A stretch of DNA of 64,000 bases from Chromohalobacter moromii (GCF_023091865.1 NZ_JAHXDI010000002.1:186001-250000); one strand, 5' to 3'; positions 1-12,041 are shown, counted from the first letter of the stretch. The notes: generated by a model not told the origin, from the letters alone. Made by a program: numbers and translations.

Positions 1-1406
<1,406 letters not shown>

Positions 1407-1436
1407 CGTTCCGCAGGCACCTGAGGTCAGGCGCCG

Positions 1437-1500
1437 GTGTGGGAGCGAATTCATTCGCGATGGAAGTGGCTGACATCATCGGGAACAAGTTCCCTCCCAC
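1437..1500. repeat. REPIN-like pair of inverted REP elements
   Basis: Two REP-like units face each other between aroE and the M48 peptidase gene. The first (1437-1463) begins GTGTGGGAGCGAAT and holds the hairpin GCGAAT-TC-ATTCGC. The second (1477-1500) is inverted, ends CCCTCCCAC and holds GGGAAC-AA-GTTCCC. The GTGGGAG head and the palindrome match the layout of Pseudomonas REP/REPIN elements. It lies between convergent 3' ends and could also act as a transcript-end hairpin. Confidence 0.65.
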
Positions 1501-1517
1501 TGGCTTTCAGGGAACGA

Positions 1518-2333
1518 TCAGCGTTGGCAATTGGGGCGCTTTCCGTTAGCCCGGGCCTGCTCGTAGAGCGGCTTGGCTTCATCGAGACGATCTTGCAAGC
1601 CTTGAATGCGTGACTGGTTGCTGGGGTGGGTGGAAAGCCATTCCGGGGGTGCGCCCTGGCTTTGCGAGGCCATGTTCTGCCATAGGTCGATGCTGGCACT
1701 GGGGTTGAAGCCGGCCTCGGCCATCAAGTCCAGGCCCAGCTTGTCGGCTTCCGATTCGTGCTTGCGCGAGAAGGGCAGGATCACGCCATATTGAGCGCCC
1801 GCACCGAGAAGCCCCATGAGCTGTTCGCCGGTAGCGCCTTCCAGCCCCGCGGCCGATTGCAGGATCGAGAGTCCGGTCTGCGTGGCGGCTTGCGTCGATA
1901 CACGCTCGTTGGCGTGATGCGCGAGGACGTGTGCTACCTCGTGGCCGATGACAGCGGCCAGTTGGTCCTGGCCCTCGGCGATATCCAGCAGGCCGCTATT
2001 GACCCCGATGTATCCCCCCGGCAGGGCGAAGGCGTTGGCCGAGTCGTCCTTGAAGACCTTGACCTCCCAATCGTCGACCTGCGCATCGGCGGGCACCTCG
2101 GCGGTGATGGCGTTGGCCACGCACTGCACGTAATCGTGCGTGGCGCCACCGACCTCGGGCAATTTTTCCTGATACTGGGCGAAGCTTTGCTGCCCCATCT
2201 GCTCGAGCTCATCGTTGGAAAACAGCGCCAATTGGCTTCGGCCCAAGGGCGATGTGCTGCAGGCGGCAAGCGTGAGGCCGGCCATGGCGATGGCGAGCGG
2301 CGTGCGTAGGCGAGACGGCAACGTCCTTTTCAT
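1518..2333 (-). CDS. M48 family metallopeptidase, lipoprotein (LoiP/YcaL-like)
   Basis: Predicted envelope zinc peptidase of 271 residues. The start at 2333 follows an AGGAG site and gives a basic n-region, hydrophobic h-region and LAAC lipobox, so it is probably a lipoprotein; the longer frame upstream would bury the signal. The zinc motif HEVAH (in VIGHEVAHVLAHHANE) and a distal ESEADKLGLDLMAEAGFNP block with the third ligand are typical of M48. A role in outer-membrane protein quality control is inferred from the family. It is transcribed convergently with aroE. Confidence 0.9.
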   Translation of the reverse strand: MKRTLPSRLRTPLAIAMAGLTLAACSTSPLGRSQLALFSNDELEQMGQQSFAQYQEKLPEVGGATHDYVQCVANAITAEVPADAQVDDWEVKVFKDDSANAFALPGGYIGVNSGLLDIAEGQDQLAAVIGHEVAHVLAHHANERVSTQAATQTGLSILQSAAGLEGATGEQLMGLLGAGAQYGVILPFSRKHESEADKLGLDLMAEAGFNPSASIDLWQNMASQSQGAPPEWLSTHPSNQSRIQGLQDRLDEAKPLYEQARANGKRPNCQR

Positions 2334-2456
2334 GAGGATCTCCTGATGGGTTCTGGACCCGGCAACCAAACGGCTCCAAGATACCTTGATGCCCCGCTGG
2401 GTCAACCAGCTATATATAGGCGGGATTCTGGAATGAGCAATGATAGGAGGAGCAGG

Positions 2457-3326
2457 ATGGATGCCGATCTAGCGCAACGTCTGCACAAGGTGCTGGACCG
2501 GGTCGAGGCATGGCTACCGCCGGAGCCCGAGACCGTCGATTGGGCGCGAGATGTGGCGGCAATCTGGCAGCGTAACGCGCTGGGCGGACAATTGATCCCG
2601 GTGGCTGCGCGCGATAGCGTCGGCATGGACGACCTGGTCGGCATCGAGCGCCAGAAGACGGCGCTTTTGCGCAACACGCGCGCTTTCTTGCACGGGCGCC
2701 CGGCGAATCATGCGCTGCTCTGGGGCGCACGCGGCAGCGGCAAGTCGTCGATGGTCAGGGCCTTGCTCAACACGCTGGCACCGGAAGGGCTGCGCTTGAT
2801 TCAGGTCGATCGCCACGATCTGGTGGGTCTACCAGGATTGGTGCAACGGCTGCGAGGCTCGGCGCATCGCTTCATCGTATACTGCGACGATCTCTCCTTC
2901 GAGGGCCACGACGACGCCTATAAAGCGCTCAAGAGCGTGCTCGACGGTACCTTGACCGGTCCGCCCGAGAATGTGCTGCTATATGCCACATCCAACCGGC
3001 GTCACTTACTGCCTGAGTCGCTCGCCGACAACCAGGACACTCGACTGGTCGATGGTGAGCTCCATCATGGTGACGCAGTGGAGGAGCGTATCTCGCTATC
3101 CGACCGCTTCGGGCTGTGGCTGGCCTTCCATCCTTTCAATCAGGATGCGTATCTGACGGCATGCCGGCATTGGGTACACTATCTGGGTGGGGAGGCCGCC
3201 TGGAGCGATGCGGCCCGCGAGGACGCAGTGCGCTTTGCCACCTTGCGCGGGGTGAGAAGCGGGCGCGCCGCCTGGCAGTTTGCCTGCCAGTGGGTGGGTG
3301 CGACGCAAGAGGCGCAAGAGTCGTAA
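2457..3326 (+). CDS. DUF815 family AAA-like ATPase
   Basis: A 289-residue P-loop ATPase of the DUF815 family, function not established. The Walker A segment GARGSGKSS is at about residues 90-98, followed by a Walker B-like FIVYCDDLSF and an arginine-rich C-terminal part. The ATG at 2457 is chosen because AGGAGG lies 6 nt upstream (2445-2450); an ATG at 2433 in the same frame lacks a good ribosome site. It is divergent from the M48 gene and 44 bp upstream of the receiver/GGDEF gene. Confidence 0.87.
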   Translation: MDADLAQRLHKVLDRVEAWLPPEPETVDWARDVAAIWQRNALGGQLIPVAARDSVGMDDLVGIERQKTALLRNTRAFLHGRPANHALLWGARGSGKSSMVRALLNTLAPEGLRLIQVDRHDLVGLPGLVQRLRGSAHRFIVYCDDLSFEGHDDAYKALKSVLDGTLTGPPENVLLYATSNRRHLLPESLADNQDTRLVDGELHHGDAVEERISLSDRFGLWLAFHPFNQDAYLTACRHWVHYLGGEAAWSDAAREDAVRFATLRGVRSGRAAWQFACQWVGATQEAQES

Positions 3327-3370
3327 TATTCAGTGCTGAGAGGCGGACTTACGGTCAGGGAGAGGGCGGT

Positions 3371-4987
3371 ATGCAAGAGAGCGAACGCAGTCGGCGCCTC
3401 GAGGCATTACGCGTGCAATACGTCGAGCGATTGCATGACGACTTGCAGGCGGTAATGGCGCAAGTCGAGGAGATGAGTACCCGCGATCATGCTGCATCGG
3501 CGGTGGAACTGGAGGCAGTCTGCGAGGCTCTTCAGCGTATTGCGGATTCCGCCGGTAGCTTTGGTTATGACGCCTTGAGCGAGACATGCGGCGAGGTGGC
3601 ACATCAGGTGCGCCAGTGGCTCGGTGGGGGCGTGCTGCCTGCTCCCTACACACTGGCGGCGCTGCAACCGCGTCTGCGATACGGGACAGAGCAACTGCCC
3701 AGTCTCGACGACCTGCGTCCCGCACACGCTACGCTGGCCCAGCCAGAGACCGCGTCGGTGCGCATCGCCTTGCTCGGTGACGAGCCACTACGGCGACGTG
3801 CGCTGGGCGAGGCCTTGAGCGCGTTGGGATATGTGTGTCACGAGTATGCCATGCGTGATGTCGACGCCCTGGTGGCGTGGCAGCCCGACGCCGTGCTGAT
3901 CGATGAGAGTAGTGTGACGCGTTCTCGTTGGAGCGCCTGGTGGGGCGGGTGGCCGTCTGCGCCCCACCTTCTGATATTCGGCGATGAGGACGATTTTACG
4001 GCGAGGCTCTCGGCGATTCGCCATGGCGCGGTGGGTTACTTCGTGCCACCGCTTGACGCCTCGCTGATCGATAGATGCCTGGATCGCCTGATGCCGGGCC
4101 CCACGCCGGAACCGCTGCGTGTGCTGATCGTCGATGATGATGTCGAACTGGCCGAACACTACCACCTCGTGCTGGACGGTGCGGGGATCGACTCATGGGT
4201 GGTCAATGTGCCGGCCGAGACCCTGGTCGCACTGCGCGATTATCGCCCCGATCTGGCCTTGGTGGACACGCGCTTGCCTACGTGCACAGGGCGCGAAATG
4301 GCCAACGTGATGCGCCTCGACGACACCTGGCGGGACTTGCCCGTGGTTTATCTGGCGGCCGGCGATGACGTGCGTGATCAAGCCTTGACGCGCAGCGGTG
4401 ACGCTTTTCTTGGCAAGCCGGTCGATGACGATGCCCTGGTGGCCACGGTGTTGTCACACGCCCACCGAGCGCGTAGCTCGCGGCGCTGGGTGGCGCGCGA
4501 TGGCATGACTGGCGTGCTTACCCCCGCCGCCTTGCAGGAGCTGTTGGAAGTCGAATTCGCCCGTGCCCAGCGTAGCGGTACCCCCACTAGCCTGGCGCTG
4601 ATCGATATCGATCATGTCGGGGCGTTGAATGCTCACCATGGGCATGCCAGTGGCGACTACGTGATCCGCCTCCTCGCTGAGCACTTGACGCAGCAACTGC
4701 GTTTCATCGACCACGTGGGACGTTACGCCGGTGGGGCGTTTTGTGTCGTGTTGCCGCACTGTAGCCCCGAGGACGCGCAACATGCGATCGAACGCATACG
4801 CCTGCAGTTCCAATCGCAGACGCAGATGATCAATGACCGTGGCGATCTCGGGGTGACGTTTTCCGCCGGGGTGGCGGGTCTGCATGATGCGCCCAGCGTC
4901 GAGGCGGGCCTCGACGCCATCGATCAAAGGCTCTACCGCGCCAAGCTGGCGGGGCGCAATCGAGTGCTCGGCAATGGCGACGAGTGA
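3371..4987 (+). CDS. Two-receiver response regulator with degenerate GGDEF domain
   Basis: A 538-residue signalling protein. A helical N-terminus (1-120) precedes a degenerate receiver-like domain (about 130-240, Asp178), a canonical receiver (249-365: DDD at 255-257, Asp299, Lys349) and a C-terminal GGDEF fold (375-535). The diguanylate cyclase active site is not intact: the GGDEF position reads AGGAF (453-457). Yet RFID (444-447) sits exactly five residues before it, as in a c-di-GMP inhibitory I-site. A c-di-GMP-binding rather than synthesising role is inferred. The start at 3371 follows GAGGGCGGT. Confidence 0.88.
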   Translation: MQESERSRRLEALRVQYVERLHDDLQAVMAQVEEMSTRDHAASAVELEAVCEALQRIADSAGSFGYDALSETCGEVAHQVRQWLGGGVLPAPYTLAALQPRLRYGTEQLPSLDDLRPAHATLAQPETASVRIALLGDEPLRRRALGEALSALGYVCHEYAMRDVDALVAWQPDAVLIDESSVTRSRWSAWWGGWPSAPHLLIFGDEDDFTARLSAIRHGAVGYFVPPLDASLIDRCLDRLMPGPTPEPLRVLIVDDDVELAEHYHLVLDGAGIDSWVVNVPAETLVALRDYRPDLALVDTRLPTCTGREMANVMRLDDTWRDLPVVYLAAGDDVRDQALTRSGDAFLGKPVDDDALVATVLSHAHRARSSRRWVARDGMTGVLTPAALQELLEVEFARAQRSGTPTSLALIDIDHVGALNAHHGHASGDYVIRLLAEHLTQQLRFIDHVGRYAGGAFCVVLPHCSPEDAQHAIERIRLQFQSQTQMINDRGDLGVTFSAGVAGLHDAPSVEAGLDAIDQRLYRAKLAGRNRVLGNGDE

Positions 4988-4993
4988 CGCATC

Positions 4994-6397
4994 TCAGCGG
5001 CGATTCTTGCGCGCTTCGCGCGTGCGGTTCAGTTCGCGCTTCTTGGCCTTCTCACGGTCGCTGGCGCCGGCATTTTCGTCGTAGGGGTTGTCGCCCGAGC
5101 GGAACTCGAAGCGCATCGGCGTGCCGCGTACCTTGAGCACCTTGCGGAAGGTGTTGATCAGGTACCGCTTGTACGCCTCGGGCAGTGAGCCAGTCTGATT
5201 GCCGTGAACCACGATGATGGGCGGGTTGCTGCCGCCCTGGTGGGCCATCCGCAACTTGATACGGCGACCGTGGACCAACGGTGGCTGATGCTCGCTGACC
5301 GCATCCTGCAAGAGGGTGGTCAAGCGATTGGTCGACCAGTGACTGTTGGCCGAATCGAAGGCTCGCGTGATGGAGGGGTAAAGATCGCCTACTGCGGTAC
5401 CGTGTAGCGCGGAGATGAAATGCATCTCGGCGTAATCGGCGAAGCCGAGACGACGCTTGATGGCGGCGCGCATCTTGTCCTTGGCTTCTTGCTCGAGGCC
5501 GTCCCATTTGTTGACCGCTAGTACCAGCGCGCGCCCACTACTCAGGACATAGTCGAGCAGGTGCATATCCTGTTCGACCAAGCCGCTGCGCGCGTCAAGC
5601 ACCATGATCGCCACATGGCAGTCCTTGATGGCTTCGAGTGTCTTGATGATCGAGAACTTCTCGGCGGTTTCCTTGACGTTCTTGCGTCGCCGCACGCCGG
5701 CGGTGTCGACCAGCACATAGGGCTTGCCGCGGCGTTCGAAGGGGATCTCTATGGCATCACGCGTGGTGCCGGCCTCATCGAAGACGATGACGCGCTCTTC
5801 GCCCAGCAGGCGGTTGACCAGCGTCGACTTGCCGACATTGGGGCGACCGATGACGCCGATGCGAATGCCGTTGCTGAGATCCGGTGGCGCGGCGTTGGCC
5901 TCGCGCGGAGGAAAAGGCGCAAGCACCTCGTCGATCAAGGCGGTTACGTTGCGCCCATGCGCGGCGGCGATCGGGCGTGGATCGCCCAGGCCGAGCTGCC
6001 AGAAGTCCGCCGAAGCCGAGTGCTCTTCGAGCCCATCGGTCTTGTTGACCACCAGCCAGGTCTTCTTCTGGTTGACGCGTAGGTGATTGGCGATGGCTTC
6101 ATCGGCGGCGGTGAGGCCGCTACGCCCGTCGACCATGAACAGCACGATGTCGGCTTCGTCGATGGCCAGCAGCGACTGCTCGGCCATGGCGGCGTCGATG
6201 CCTTCTTCATTGCCGCTGATGCCGCCGGTGTCGATGACCGTGTAGGTTTTGTCGCCGAGCGCGCCGTTGCCGTACTTGCGGTCACGGGTCAGGCCCGCAA
6301 AGTCGGCGACCAGCGCATCACGCGTGCGAGTCAGGCGATTGAAGAGGGTCGATTTGCCGACATTGGGTCGGCCTACCAGGGCGATGACAGGATTCAT
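4994..6397 (-). CDS. der: Ribosome biogenesis GTPase Der (EngA)
   Basis: Double-domain GTPase for 50S subunit assembly, 467 residues. Two G1 motifs GRPNVGKST are present, one at the N-terminus and one at the start of the second G domain, with DTGG and DTAG G3 motifs and NKTD and NKWD G4 motifs. A KH-like C-terminal domain ends in a basic tail. The start at 6397 gives the standard [17 protein letters not shown]; the longer frame adds a nonconserved leader. The gene follows bamB in the same direction, as in Escherichia coli. Confidence 0.97.
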   Translation of the reverse strand: MNPVIALVGRPNVGKSTLFNRLTRTRDALVADFAGLTRDRKYGNGALGDKTYTVIDTGGISGNEEGIDAAMAEQSLLAIDEADIVLFMVDGRSGLTAADEAIANHLRVNQKKTWLVVNKTDGLEEHSASADFWQLGLGDPRPIAAAHGRNVTALIDEVLAPFPPREANAAPPDLSNGIRIGVIGRPNVGKSTLVNRLLGEERVIVFDEAGTTRDAIEIPFERRGKPYVLVDTAGVRRRKNVKETAEKFSIIKTLEAIKDCHVAIMVLDARSGLVEQDMHLLDYVLSSGRALVLAVNKWDGLEQEAKDKMRAAIKRRLGFADYAEMHFISALHGTAVGDLYPSITRAFDSANSHWSTNRLTTLLQDAVSEHQPPLVHGRRIKLRMAHQGGSNPPIIVVHGNQTGSLPEAYKRYLINTFRKVLKVRGTPMRFEFRSGDNPYDENAGASDREKAKKRELNRTREARKNRR

Positions 6398-6538
6398 GTT
6401 GTCTCGTAAACCGGCGCACAAAAGCGTTGAGTGAGGCTGGACATGCGACGTGGTCGCTTCAAAGAGGACATGACGCACGCGTCACGTTGTCGTGGCGTGA
6501 TTCTAGCATTGCTGATCGGTAAGGGCCCACAAATGACG

Positions 6539-6563
6539 CGGGCACCTCATCGCGAGGTGCCCG
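6539..6563 (-). terminator. Strong hairpin between bamB and der
   Basis: Perfect 10-bp stem CGGGCACCTC / GAGGTGCCCG with a 5-nt loop in the 190-bp bamB-der gap. No long T tract follows on the minus strand (CATTTG), so it may be an attenuator or processing hairpin rather than an efficient intrinsic terminator. The rest of the gap to 6397 shows no gene. Confidence 0.5.
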
Positions 6564-6587
6564 CTCACAAGCTCAAGTGCGGCCCAC

Positions 6588-7751
6588 TCAATCGTCGCTT
6601 GCGTCGATATCGTAGGCGGCCAGTTCGCCGTCGTTGGTGAGGGTGTAGAGCCGTTGATCATCGGCCAGTAACGGCAGGCTGATGCCATCGCCGCCGAGTT
6701 CCGTGCGGCCCACGAGTTCGCCATCGCTGGCGTTGAGCAGATGGACATACCCTTGATAGTCGCCTAACGCCAGCTTGCCGTCGACGAAGGTGGGTGCGGT
6801 CAAGTCACGGCCTTCGAGGGCGTCGGATTCCCACAGTACGCTGCCACTATCGACGTCGAGCGCCAGGACATGGCTGGCTTCGTTGACGGTGAAGAGATAA
6901 TTGCCGACGCGCAGCGGGGTCAGATAGCTGGATTCGTCACGCGACCAGAGGACTTCGCCGCTGGTGGCTTCCAGCGCCATGACGCGGCCGTTGTAGCTGG
7001 TCACGAACAGGCGACCGTCCTGAGATAGCACCGGCTGGCCGTCGAGGTCGACGAGCTGTTCCACTTCGGTACGCCCTTGGGGTACGGCGACACGCATGTC
7101 CCATAGCGGTTGGCCACTACGATTGTCGAGTGTCACCAGTCGGCCATTGGCAAAGCCAACGAACGAGACGGGGTCGATGACACGCGGCGTGCCCGTGCCG
7201 CGCAGGGTCAAGGAAGGCTGACTGCTACTGTAGGTCCATTCTTCCTGTCCGGAGGTACGGTCCAGGGCGGTCACCGTGCCGTCGACACTCTGCACGACGA
7301 CCAGCTGGCTGTTGACCTGGGGAGTGGCCAACACTTCGCTGGAGACCTTGGAGCGCCAGGCTTCGCTGCCGTCGTCACGGTCGATGGCGACGACGGAACC
7401 GTTGCGCGTACCGGCATATAAACGCGTACCATCGCGGGACATGCCGCTGGAAAGCGGTGTGTCGAAGCGCACTTCCCATTGGGTGTCGCCATTATCGGCG
7501 TCGAGCGCGCGCAACAGGCCGCTTGCGTCGGCGGCATAGAGAGTGCCGTCGGCGAGTAGGGGCATCAAGGGGTAACGTGCCCGCCCGAGACCGTCGCCGA
7601 CCGAGGTAGACCAGCGCTCGTCGAGGGTCGCCGAGGCTGAGAAATCCTTGAGTTCCTTGGGCGGATACTGTGGCTCGACGTCGCCAGCGCAGCCCACCAG
7701 CAAGGTAGATAGGGTGAGCGCGGCCGGTAACAGTAGGTGGTTCAATTTCAT
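6588..7751 (-). CDS. bamB: Outer membrane assembly lipoprotein BamB
   Basis: Scaffold lipoprotein of the BAM complex that inserts beta-barrel proteins into the outer membrane. The 387-residue protein starts with a signal peptide and LLVGC lipobox, followed by repeated PQQ-type propeller blades (LYAADASGLLRALDADNG, GTRNGSVVAIDRDDGSEAW and similar). Its ATG overlaps the stop of yfgM (ATGA), indicating coupled translation, and der lies downstream, the same order as in E. coli. Confidence 0.96.
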   Translation of the reverse strand: MKLNHLLLPAALTLSTLLVGCAGDVEPQYPPKELKDFSASATLDERWSTSVGDGLGRARYPLMPLLADGTLYAADASGLLRALDADNGDTQWEVRFDTPLSSGMSRDGTRLYAGTRNGSVVAIDRDDGSEAWRSKVSSEVLATPQVNSQLVVVQSVDGTVTALDRTSGQEEWTYSSSQPSLTLRGTGTPRVIDPVSFVGFANGRLVTLDNRSGQPLWDMRVAVPQGRTEVEQLVDLDGQPVLSQDGRLFVTSYNGRVMALEATSGEVLWSRDESSYLTPLRVGNYLFTVNEASHVLALDVDSGSVLWESDALEGRDLTAPTFVDGKLALGDYQGYVHLLNASDGELVGRTELGGDGISLPLLADDQRLYTLTNDGELAAYDIDASDD

Positions 7752-8410
7752 CAGCTGGCGTCCTCTACACCGAGATTGTCGAGCTTGAGCCGTACGCCGG
7801 AAAGCGGTTGATCCTGCTCTTCGGCGCGGGCGAGCGCGTCCTGATAGGCTTGGCGTGCTTCATCGGGTTGGCCTAGCGCGGCGTGGGCATCGCCGCTGAT
7901 CTCGGCGGCTTGTGCCTCGAGCGCGGTAGGAATATCGCCCTCGAGCGTCGTCAGGGCGCCCTCGGCGTTCTCCAGAGCGATCTGCACGCGTGCCAAATTG
8001 AGGCGCGCGAGGCCGCTGAGATACGCATGTTCGCTGCCATCGATGAAGGACGACAGCGTATCGCGGGCACCCTCCAAGTCATCGGCGTCGACCGCCAGGC
8101 GTGCACGCATCAGCTCGGCAAGCTCGGCATACAAGGTGCCACCGTGCTCGCTTTCCAAGCCATCGATCATGGTCGTGGCCTGTTCGCGTTGCTCGGCGCT
8201 CATCTGCGGTTGCTGCATCAGCATCGTGAGCTGTTGATAGCGTTGCGACGCGGCTGCTGCTTGAGAGGCTTGATAATCCTGCCAAGCGTTCCAGGCGAAA
8301 ACGCCAGCGCCAGCCAGTACGATGCCGGCGATAACCGCCTTGCCGTACTCTTTCCACCAGCGCTTGAGCGTCTCAAGCTGTTCATCTTCGCTAGTAATAA
8401 GCTCCGCCAC
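7751..8410 (-). CDS. yfgM: YfgM family tetratricopeptide protein (ancillary SecYEG translocon subunit)
   Basis: A 219-residue type II membrane protein: a short cytoplasmic N-terminus with the family-typical EDEQLETLKRWWKEYGK, one transmembrane helix (about 25-43), then a periplasmic TPR-like helical domain. E. coli YfgM associates with SecYEG and the PpiD chaperone. It lies between hisS and bamB, as in the enterobacterial cluster. Confidence 0.93.
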   Translation of the reverse strand: MAELITSEDEQLETLKRWWKEYGKAVIAGIVLAGAGVFAWNAWQDYQASQAAAASQRYQQLTMLMQQPQMSAEQREQATTMIDGLESEHGGTLYAELAELMRARLAVDADDLEGARDTLSSFIDGSEHAYLSGLARLNLARVQIALENAEGALTTLEGDIPTALEAQAAEISGDAHAALGQPDEARQAYQDALARAEEQDQPLSGVRLKLDNLGVEDAS

Positions 8411-8470
8411 GGGCGGTCTCCTTCAATGGCTGTTCGTACGAAACGGCGCGTCGTTCTTCAAGTCCGTTCT

Positions 8471-9757
8471 TCAAGCCTCCGCGAGAAGCGTCTTGAGACG
8501 CGCCGCGAGCGCATCGAGGGCAACGCTTTCTTGATCACGCTCTTCACGCAGGAATTTGATCCCTACCTGGCCGCTCGCCAGTTCATCCTCGCCGAGTATC
8601 AGCGCCATGCGGGCCCCGCTCTTGTCGGCTTTCTTGATCTGGCTCTTGAAGCTGCCGCCGCCGCAATGGAGCTGCAGATGCATGTCGGGCAGATCGCTAC
8701 GCAGGCGTTCGCCCAGCAGCATCGCTTCGCGGCTAGCGGCATCGCCCATGGCTGTCAGATAGACGTCGGTGCGCGGTCGCGCAGTATCAGGGATCAGATC
8801 GAGCGTTTCGAGTAGCAGAATCAGCCGCTCGACGCCCATGGCAAACCCTACGCCAGGCGTAGGCTTGCCGCCCAGCTGCTCGACCAGGCCATCGTAGCGA
8901 CCGCCAGCGCATACCGTGCCCTGGCTGCCCAGCGCTTGGGTGGTCCACTCGAACACGGTTCGACTGTAATAGTCCAGTCCCCGCACCAGGCGCGGATTGA
9001 TGACGTAGTCGATGCCGGCCGCCTCGAGCATGGTGGTGAGCTCGGCGAAGTGAACACGCGACTCTTCGTCGAGGTGATCCATCAAGCGCGGCGCGTCGGC
9101 GAGCATCGCCGCCATGTCGGGATTCTTGGAGTCCAGGATACGCAGCGGGTTGGTGTTCAGGCGACGCCGAGAATCCTCGTCAAGGACATCGGAATGCGCC
9201 TCGAAGTAGGCGACCAGCGCATCGCGGTAGGCGGCACGCGCCTCGTTGGAGCCCAGCGAGTTGAGTTCCAGTTGGACGTGGGGCATCAAGCCGAGCGCTT
9301 CCCATAGGCGGGCGCTGAGCAGGATCATCTCGACGTCGATGTCCGGTCCGTACATGCCATAGGCTTCCACACCGACCTGGTGGAACTGGCGATAGCGCCC
9401 CTTTTGCGGACGTTCGTGGCGGAACATCGGGCCCTGATACCACAGACGCTGGGTCTGGTTGTACAGCAGGCCATTTTCCAGTGCGGCGCGGACGCAGCTG
9501 GCGGTACCTTCGGGCCGCAGCGTGAGGCTGTCACCGTTGCGATCATCGAAGGTATACATCTCCTTCTCGACGATATCGGTGACTTCGCCGATCGACCGCT
9601 TGAACAGTGCTGTCTGCTCGATGATGGGCGTGCGGATTTCGCTATACCCATAGCGCTGCATGAGATGCTGGATCTGACGCTCGAAGTATTGCCAAACAGG
9701 CGACTGCTCCGGTAGCAGATCGTTCATGCCACGGATGGCCTGGATCTTGTTGCTCAA
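8471..9757 (-). CDS. hisS: Histidyl-tRNA synthetase
   Basis: Class II aminoacyl-tRNA synthetase, 428 residues, charging tRNA-His. The N-terminus [12 protein letters not shown], motif 2 ([17 protein letters not shown]), the histidine-binding signature [15 protein letters not shown] and motif 3 ([11 protein letters not shown]) are present, followed by a C-terminal anticodon-binding domain. It is separated from ispG by 40 bp and from yfgM by 60 bp, consistent with one long transcript. Confidence 0.98.
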   Translation of the reverse strand: MSNKIQAIRGMNDLLPEQSPVWQYFERQIQHLMQRYGYSEIRTPIIEQTALFKRSIGEVTDIVEKEMYTFDDRNGDSLTLRPEGTASCVRAALENGLLYNQTQRLWYQGPMFRHERPQKGRYRQFHQVGVEAYGMYGPDIDVEMILLSARLWEALGLMPHVQLELNSLGSNEARAAYRDALVAYFEAHSDVLDEDSRRRLNTNPLRILDSKNPDMAAMLADAPRLMDHLDEESRVHFAELTTMLEAAGIDYVINPRLVRGLDYYSRTVFEWTTQALGSQGTVCAGGRYDGLVEQLGGKPTPGVGFAMGVERLILLLETLDLIPDTARPRTDVYLTAMGDAASREAMLLGERLRSDLPDMHLQLHCGGGSFKSQIKKADKSGARMALILGEDELASGQVGIKFLREERDQESVALDALAARLKTLLAEA

Positions 9758-9797
9758 TGCTGACTCCTGAACCGGTACGGGGCGCGCGAGTGGCGCT

Positions 9798-10913
9798 TTA
9801 TGCCTCGCGGGCGATGGTATCGCGTTCGCGGGCCTCTTTTTCGCGGACCTTATCGCGGATCAGCGCTTCCAGATCGTCGACCAAGTGGTCGTTGCGAAGC
9901 TTGCTGGCCGGCTTGCCGTCGATATACACGAGGTTGGCCGGGTCGCCGCCGGTGAGGCCGATATCGCTTTCCTTGGCCTCGCCGGGGCCATTGACCACGC
10001 AGCCGATGACCGATACGTCGAGGGGCGTCATGATGTCGTCGAGGCGTTCCTCGAGAGCGTTCATGGTGCCGATGACGTCGAAATTCTGACGCGAGCAACT
10101 CGGGCAGGCGATGAAGTTGATGCCCTTGCTGCGCAGGCGCAGGCTCTTGAGCATGTCATAGCCGACCTTGATTTCTTCGACGGGGTCGGCGGCCAACGAG
10201 ACGCGAATGGTGTCGCCGATGCCTTCCATCAACAGCATGCCAAGCCCAATCGAGGACTTCACGGTCCCTGAACGTAAACCACCGGCCTCGGTGATACCGA
10301 GGTGCAGGGGCTGGTCGATGCGCTGGGCGAGCTGGCGATAGGCGGCCACTGCCATGAACACGTCCGATGCCTTGACGCTGACCTTGAAGTCCTGGAAATC
10401 GAGGCGATCGAGATGCTCGATATGCCGCATGGCGGATTCCACCAGCGCCTCCGGCGTCGGTTCGCCGTATTTCTTCTGCAGGTCCTTTTCCAGCGACCCA
10501 GCGTTGACGCCGATGCGGATGGGAATGCCGTGATGCCGCGCGGCATCGACCACTGCACGCACGCGGTCTTCGCGACCGATGTTGCCGGGGTTGATGCGCA
10601 GACAGTCGACGCCCAGTTCGGCCACGCGCAGGGCGATCTTGTAATCGAAGTGGATGTCGGCCACCAGCGGTACCGAGACCTGGCGCTTGATCTGGCCGAA
10701 GGCCTCGGCGGCGTCCATGGTGGGCACCGAGACACGCACGATGTCCGCGCCCGCCGCTTCGAGCTGACGAATCTGCGCGACGGTGGCATCGACATCCAGC
10801 GTGTCGGTATTGGTCATGCTTTGCACGGCGATGGGGGCGTCCCCACCGACGGGGACGTGCCCGACATGAATCTGGCGCGACTTACGCCGTTGGATCGGAG
10901 ATTGCATATGCAT
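9798..10913 (-). CDS. ispG: 4-hydroxy-3-methylbut-2-enyl diphosphate synthase
   Basis: Penultimate enzyme of the MEP isoprenoid pathway, a [4Fe-4S] protein of 371 residues. The TIM-barrel start [17 protein letters not shown] and the C-terminal cluster-binding segments CPSCSRQ and [14 protein letters not shown] are visible. Translation could start at 10913 or at the second Met (10907); both fit. Its placement between rodZ and hisS is the classical gammaproteobacterial arrangement. Confidence 0.97.
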   Translation of the reverse strand: MHMQSPIQRRKSRQIHVGHVPVGGDAPIAVQSMTNTDTLDVDATVAQIRQLEAAGADIVRVSVPTMDAAEAFGQIKRQVSVPLVADIHFDYKIALRVAELGVDCLRINPGNIGREDRVRAVVDAARHHGIPIRIGVNAGSLEKDLQKKYGEPTPEALVESAMRHIEHLDRLDFQDFKVSVKASDVFMAVAAYRQLAQRIDQPLHLGITEAGGLRSGTVKSSIGLGMLLMEGIGDTIRVSLAADPVEEIKVGYDMLKSLRLRSKGINFIACPSCSRQNFDVIGTMNALEERLDDIMTPLDVSVIGCVVNGPGEAKESDIGLTGGDPANLVYIDGKPASKLRNDHLVDDLEALIRDKVREKEARERDTIAREA

Positions 10914-10920
10914 GGGCGTA

Positions 10921-12000
10921 TCACTCTCCCAAGGTGAAGCGGGCGACGTTGTTGCCGCCGGTATGCTGGCTCAGGTCGATATTCTCGTCCTGATAGCGGA
11001 GCTCGACGCCGGTGGCGTTGCCAATGGTCAGGCGAAACGGCGGCGTGCCTTCTAGCTGGGTATTGGTGCCGGGGTCTTGCAGCCCGGCCAGCAGGCGTTG
11101 GTCGTCGGCATCATAGATCTCGGTCCATGACTGTTCGTTGAAAGTCAGTGTCAGGCTGTTAGCGCTGGCCGCGTCGCTGGCGCCATCGCGGTCGTCGTCC
11201 TGCGTGGCGGATGCGGTATCCGACGAGGTGTCGCTGGCGGCGACATTCGTCCCCTGTGCATCGACATCGTCGCGGGTAGCGCCATCGTTCGAGAGGTCGT
11301 CAGCGCTCGCGTCGTCGCTGTCGACCAGGCCCAAACTGTCATCCTCTTCGGGTAGCGGCGGCAGGTTGTCCTGTTCGCTCGCGTCGCCTTGTGCGCCCGT
11401 ACCTTCCTGCGAGGCGACACCGTCGCGTTGTGCCTCGTTGCTTGGGGAGGCACCCTCGTTGAGGGCAGCGTCGTCTGCCATGGCCGCATTTCCCGCACTG
11501 TTCCCGGTGGTGCTACCGCCATCCGCACTTTCCATGGCGGCGGGTTCATCGCCCAAGCCGAAGAACTCGTTACCCTCACGGCTTTGCCACCAGAGCAGCG
11601 TCAAGCCGATCAGGCCCACGATGATGATGAGCGTGACCAGCTTGAAGACCCAAGCGCCGATTCGTGAGGGCGGTTGCGAGCGATACGATGGGGGTGTGAC
11701 TTTGCGGTCGAGGTCGTCACGGCCATGTAGGGCATCGTAGTCCTGCGCCACACGCGTGTCGTCGAGCCCTAGCAACTTGGCGTAGGCACGTAGATAACCC
11801 CGCCGATAGGTGGCGATGGGGACTTGATCGTAGCGGTCTTCTTCCAGGCCGGTGACCACGGCGGGCCGGAGGTTGAGCTGCTCGGCGACTTCTTCTAGCG
11901 ACAGTCCTTGTCGCTCGCGCTCGCGCCTCAGCCGAGTGCCCGGAGGTTCGTGACCCTCGTTGGGAGCGGGAGAGATGTGTTGTTCGTGAGTGTCGCTCAT
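10921..12000 (-). CDS. rodZ: Cytoskeleton protein RodZ
   Basis: Membrane protein linking MreB to the wall-elongation machinery, 359 residues. It has a cytoplasmic Xre-type HTH ([22 protein letters not shown], about 20-85), a transmembrane helix near 120-140, a long acidic Ser/Asp/Ala-rich periplasmic linker of low complexity (about 150-275) and a C-terminal DUF4115 beta domain containing [13 protein letters not shown]. The very acidic linker is in keeping with a halophilic host. Confidence 0.93.
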   Translation of the reverse strand: MSDTHEQHISPAPNEGHEPPGTRLRRERERQGLSLEEVAEQLNLRPAVVTGLEEDRYDQVPIATYRRGYLRAYAKLLGLDDTRVAQDYDALHGRDDLDRKVTPPSYRSQPPSRIGAWVFKLVTLIIIVGLIGLTLLWWQSREGNEFFGLGDEPAAMESADGGSTTGNSAGNAAMADDAALNEGASPSNEAQRDGVASQEGTGAQGDASEQDNLPPLPEEDDSLGLVDSDDASADDLSNDGATRDDVDAQGTNVAASDTSSDTASATQDDDRDGASDAASANSLTLTFNEQSWTEIYDADDQRLLAGLQDPGTNTQLEGTPPFRLTIGNATGVELRYQDENIDLSQHTGGNNVARFTLGE

Positions 12001-12041
12001 ACCAGAGCATCCTTCTCGAATTCGTGTGGTCGGATCATGCC

